This document shows positions 16,573-17,916 of a stretch of 17,916 nucleotides of DNA, piece after piece (positions within the stretch are counted from its first letter, which is position 1; each line of letters opens with the position of its first letter). Under the pieces are notes generated by a model that had not been told where the DNA came from, searched no databases, and was given only the letters and a program-made list of their open reading frames with translations. The position numbers were made by a program, and so were the translations under genes. Location: NCBI GenBank assembly GCA_033297075.1, contig MU858374.1, forward strand, positions 1 through 17,916, in the 5' to 3' direction. The DNA comes from Rhypophila decipiens (lineage: Eukaryota; Ascomycota; Sordariomycetes; Sordariales; Naviculisporaceae).

Positions 16573-17916
16573 GATGTTGGCTGTCAGGGAAGAGAAACCA
16601 GCCTGTACAATGAGGAGGAAGGAGAGAACTCCGTCAAAGCACGGATTGGGTTGACCTTATATCAGCCATGACTGAGCCTTTTCCAAAGTACCGACACAGT
16701 ACTCGTAAAGACAAGGAAATTGTGGCTGCTCACATCGCCAGCATCCATGCATGGAGTTTTGGAAGTCCTGACTCCTCAAAATAGGGACAAGTGGATCTGG
16801 GTATAGTCAGTTGACCTCCACGGTGAAGATGAACTCGGTTGATCGATGGGTCAAGAGCCCTCGTGGAATGGGGACTCCGACTGAGGCGTCTGCGGACGAG
16901 TATTTGCATCACACGTCCATAGAGGCTTCAAGCCACACAGTCGTTGAGCCCGAGTGCTGCCGACAACTCTCAGTCGGGGGTTGGAAGTTCCGACGACCCA
17001 TCAAAGTTTAGAATAGGGATCGAGAGCTGAGTTGGAGGAAAACTTGAAGAATCTCCACATCTTGCCCGAAAGTCAAGCCCCGGATTTCGACGGGAATTCC
17101 CGCTCGGCCGTCATGGACTGCCACGGCCCGAAAAGGCAGCCGGGCAAGGTAGTAAGCACCCGACACCCGCGACCATTTCCTTCCTGAGTGGATATCGCTG
17201 CCGTGCAGAGGTTACTCGCAATCAAGGAAAGGCTCTCATGAGTTATAATTTCAGCACGTCTGGGTTCTTCCTTTTGTTGAGGGCAGGACGGAAACGAGCC
17301 TGTAACGACTACAAGTAGGTGGGAGATCAAAGACATATTGTATTGGCTCAGCCATTTAGTCCGCGTCTAGAACAAGAAACGATACAATGTCGCTCAACAG
17401 CAAAACTATACGAACAATTCTTTGTCAGCGGAACCATGATCCCTAATGTCCGCCGCATCTCCACTCACAACAGCAAACAGACACCTAATCAGAGGAAGGC
17501 TGAGCCTGCTGCCTGAGCTCCGGCACATGGAATATTTTCTTTTCCAGAATATCCGACCACAGATGAGTATCTGCACCGGCTGTGAGGCGACAGAAACACT
17601 TGCCCCCGACATTCACACCAGCGGCTACCGCTAGAGCAGATCTCTGGCTGGGGGTGAAAGGGCGTAAGCTCCCAGACTTTGTAGACGGAGACGGAGACGT
17701 CACGGTACGAGAGGGAATGCCCATATAGGGAGAAACTTGAAGCGGAGAAAGCCTCTTCGAAGGCGATTCGGACGAGGACGGTCAACACAGGGCCAAGTAT
17801 TATCGACCATTTGCATATCAATAACGTGGTCCACCCCCAAGCGACGCACACCCCCAAGCGACGCACTTTTCGACGCGTCATGCATTTCTATCTTCTACAC
17901 ACCATTCCTCTACAAC
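16573..17916. other. Right-end region without a supported gene
   Basis: Several overlapping short frames occur on both strands (for example 17489-17881 and 17073-17336, both minus), but none shows a recognisable domain or clean intron pattern. The TATA-like word at 16655-16663 belongs to the small peptide candidate. A nested imperfect inverted repeat spans 17061-17148 (CTTGCCCG and its complement, with GGCCGT/ACGGCC inside). A perfect 17-bp tandem duplication lies at 17832-17865. The region may be the promoter of a gene beyond the right edge. Confidence 0.45.
17832..17865. repeat. Perfect 17-bp tandem duplication
   Basis: CACCCCCAAGCGACGCA is present twice in a row (17832-17848 and 17849-17865) without a mismatch, so the duplication is recent or maintained. 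It is followed by CGACGCGTC, which repeats the GACGC core. Confidence 0.8.

Noticed and set aside
17061..17148. Nested inverted repeat CTTGCCCG/CGGGCAAG with GGCCGT/ACGGCC
   Set aside because: Arms of 6-8 bp over a 72-bp spacer are expected by chance in GC-rich DNA.
17073..17336. Minus-strand 87-aa frame with a hydrophobic start
   Set aside because: The N-terminus resembles a signal peptide, but no promoter, family or further support was visible.
17489..17881. Minus-strand 130-aa frame and an overlapping 79-aa frame
   Set aside because: No recognisable motif; two frames compete and neither has splice support.
1..17916. Transposons, CRISPR arrays or RIP-type decay
   Set aside because: No transposase or reverse-transcriptase motifs, long terminal repeats or spacer-repeat arrays were seen, and there are no AT-rich RIP-like tracts; lesions in the two broken genes are indels and stops, not a C-to-T bias.

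Overview
This window looks like nuclear DNA of a filamentous ascomycete (Pezizomycotina, possibly Eurotiales-like). The coding regions carry short spliceosomal introns of about 54-145 nt with GT...AG ends and CTAAC/CTGAC-like branch sites. The window also holds a eukaryotic tRNA followed by a Pol III T-run, TATA boxes 80-230 nt upstream of start codons, and families typical of these fungi (fungal P450, SDR, sugar-porter MFS, 2EXR protein, CECR5-type HAD hydrolase). There is no operon structure. All assignments come from reading the sequence by eye.

Layout, left to right. 1-1280: no supported gene, one perfect hairpin. 1281-2073 (+): a four-exon small secreted protein with a ricin-B-like beta-trefoil pattern. 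3029-4847 (+): a four-exon MFS sugar-type transporter. 4977-5050 (-): tRNA-Val(AAC). 5920-7871 (+): a five-exon cytochrome P450, convergent with a four-exon short-chain dehydrogenase at 8035-9264 (-). 10056-12092 (+): an intronless 678-aa nuclear-looking protein with a 2EXR (F-box-like) domain and a very acidic tail holding four SUMO-interaction-like motifs. 12478-13237 (-): a decayed RBR (RING-IBR) ubiquitin-ligase gene. 13756-14616 (-): a small heat-shock protein (Hsp20/Hsp30). 14964-16333 (-): a CECR5-type HAD hydrolase gene with two apparent one-base deletions. 16414-16572 (-): a possible 52-aa secreted peptide. 16573-17916: no supported gene.

How the genes may work together. Transporter, P450 and SDR could be a small accessory metabolic group (uptake or export, oxidation, ketone/alcohol interconversion), but no backbone synthase or dedicated regulator is visible, so this is only a hypothesis. 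The right half is a mix of proteostasis-related genes (2EXR protein, RBR relic, sHSP) and two damaged genes. The most interesting points are the 2EXR protein with multiple SIM-like motifs and the two genes with visible lesions. I did not find a clear previously undescribed multi-gene system.
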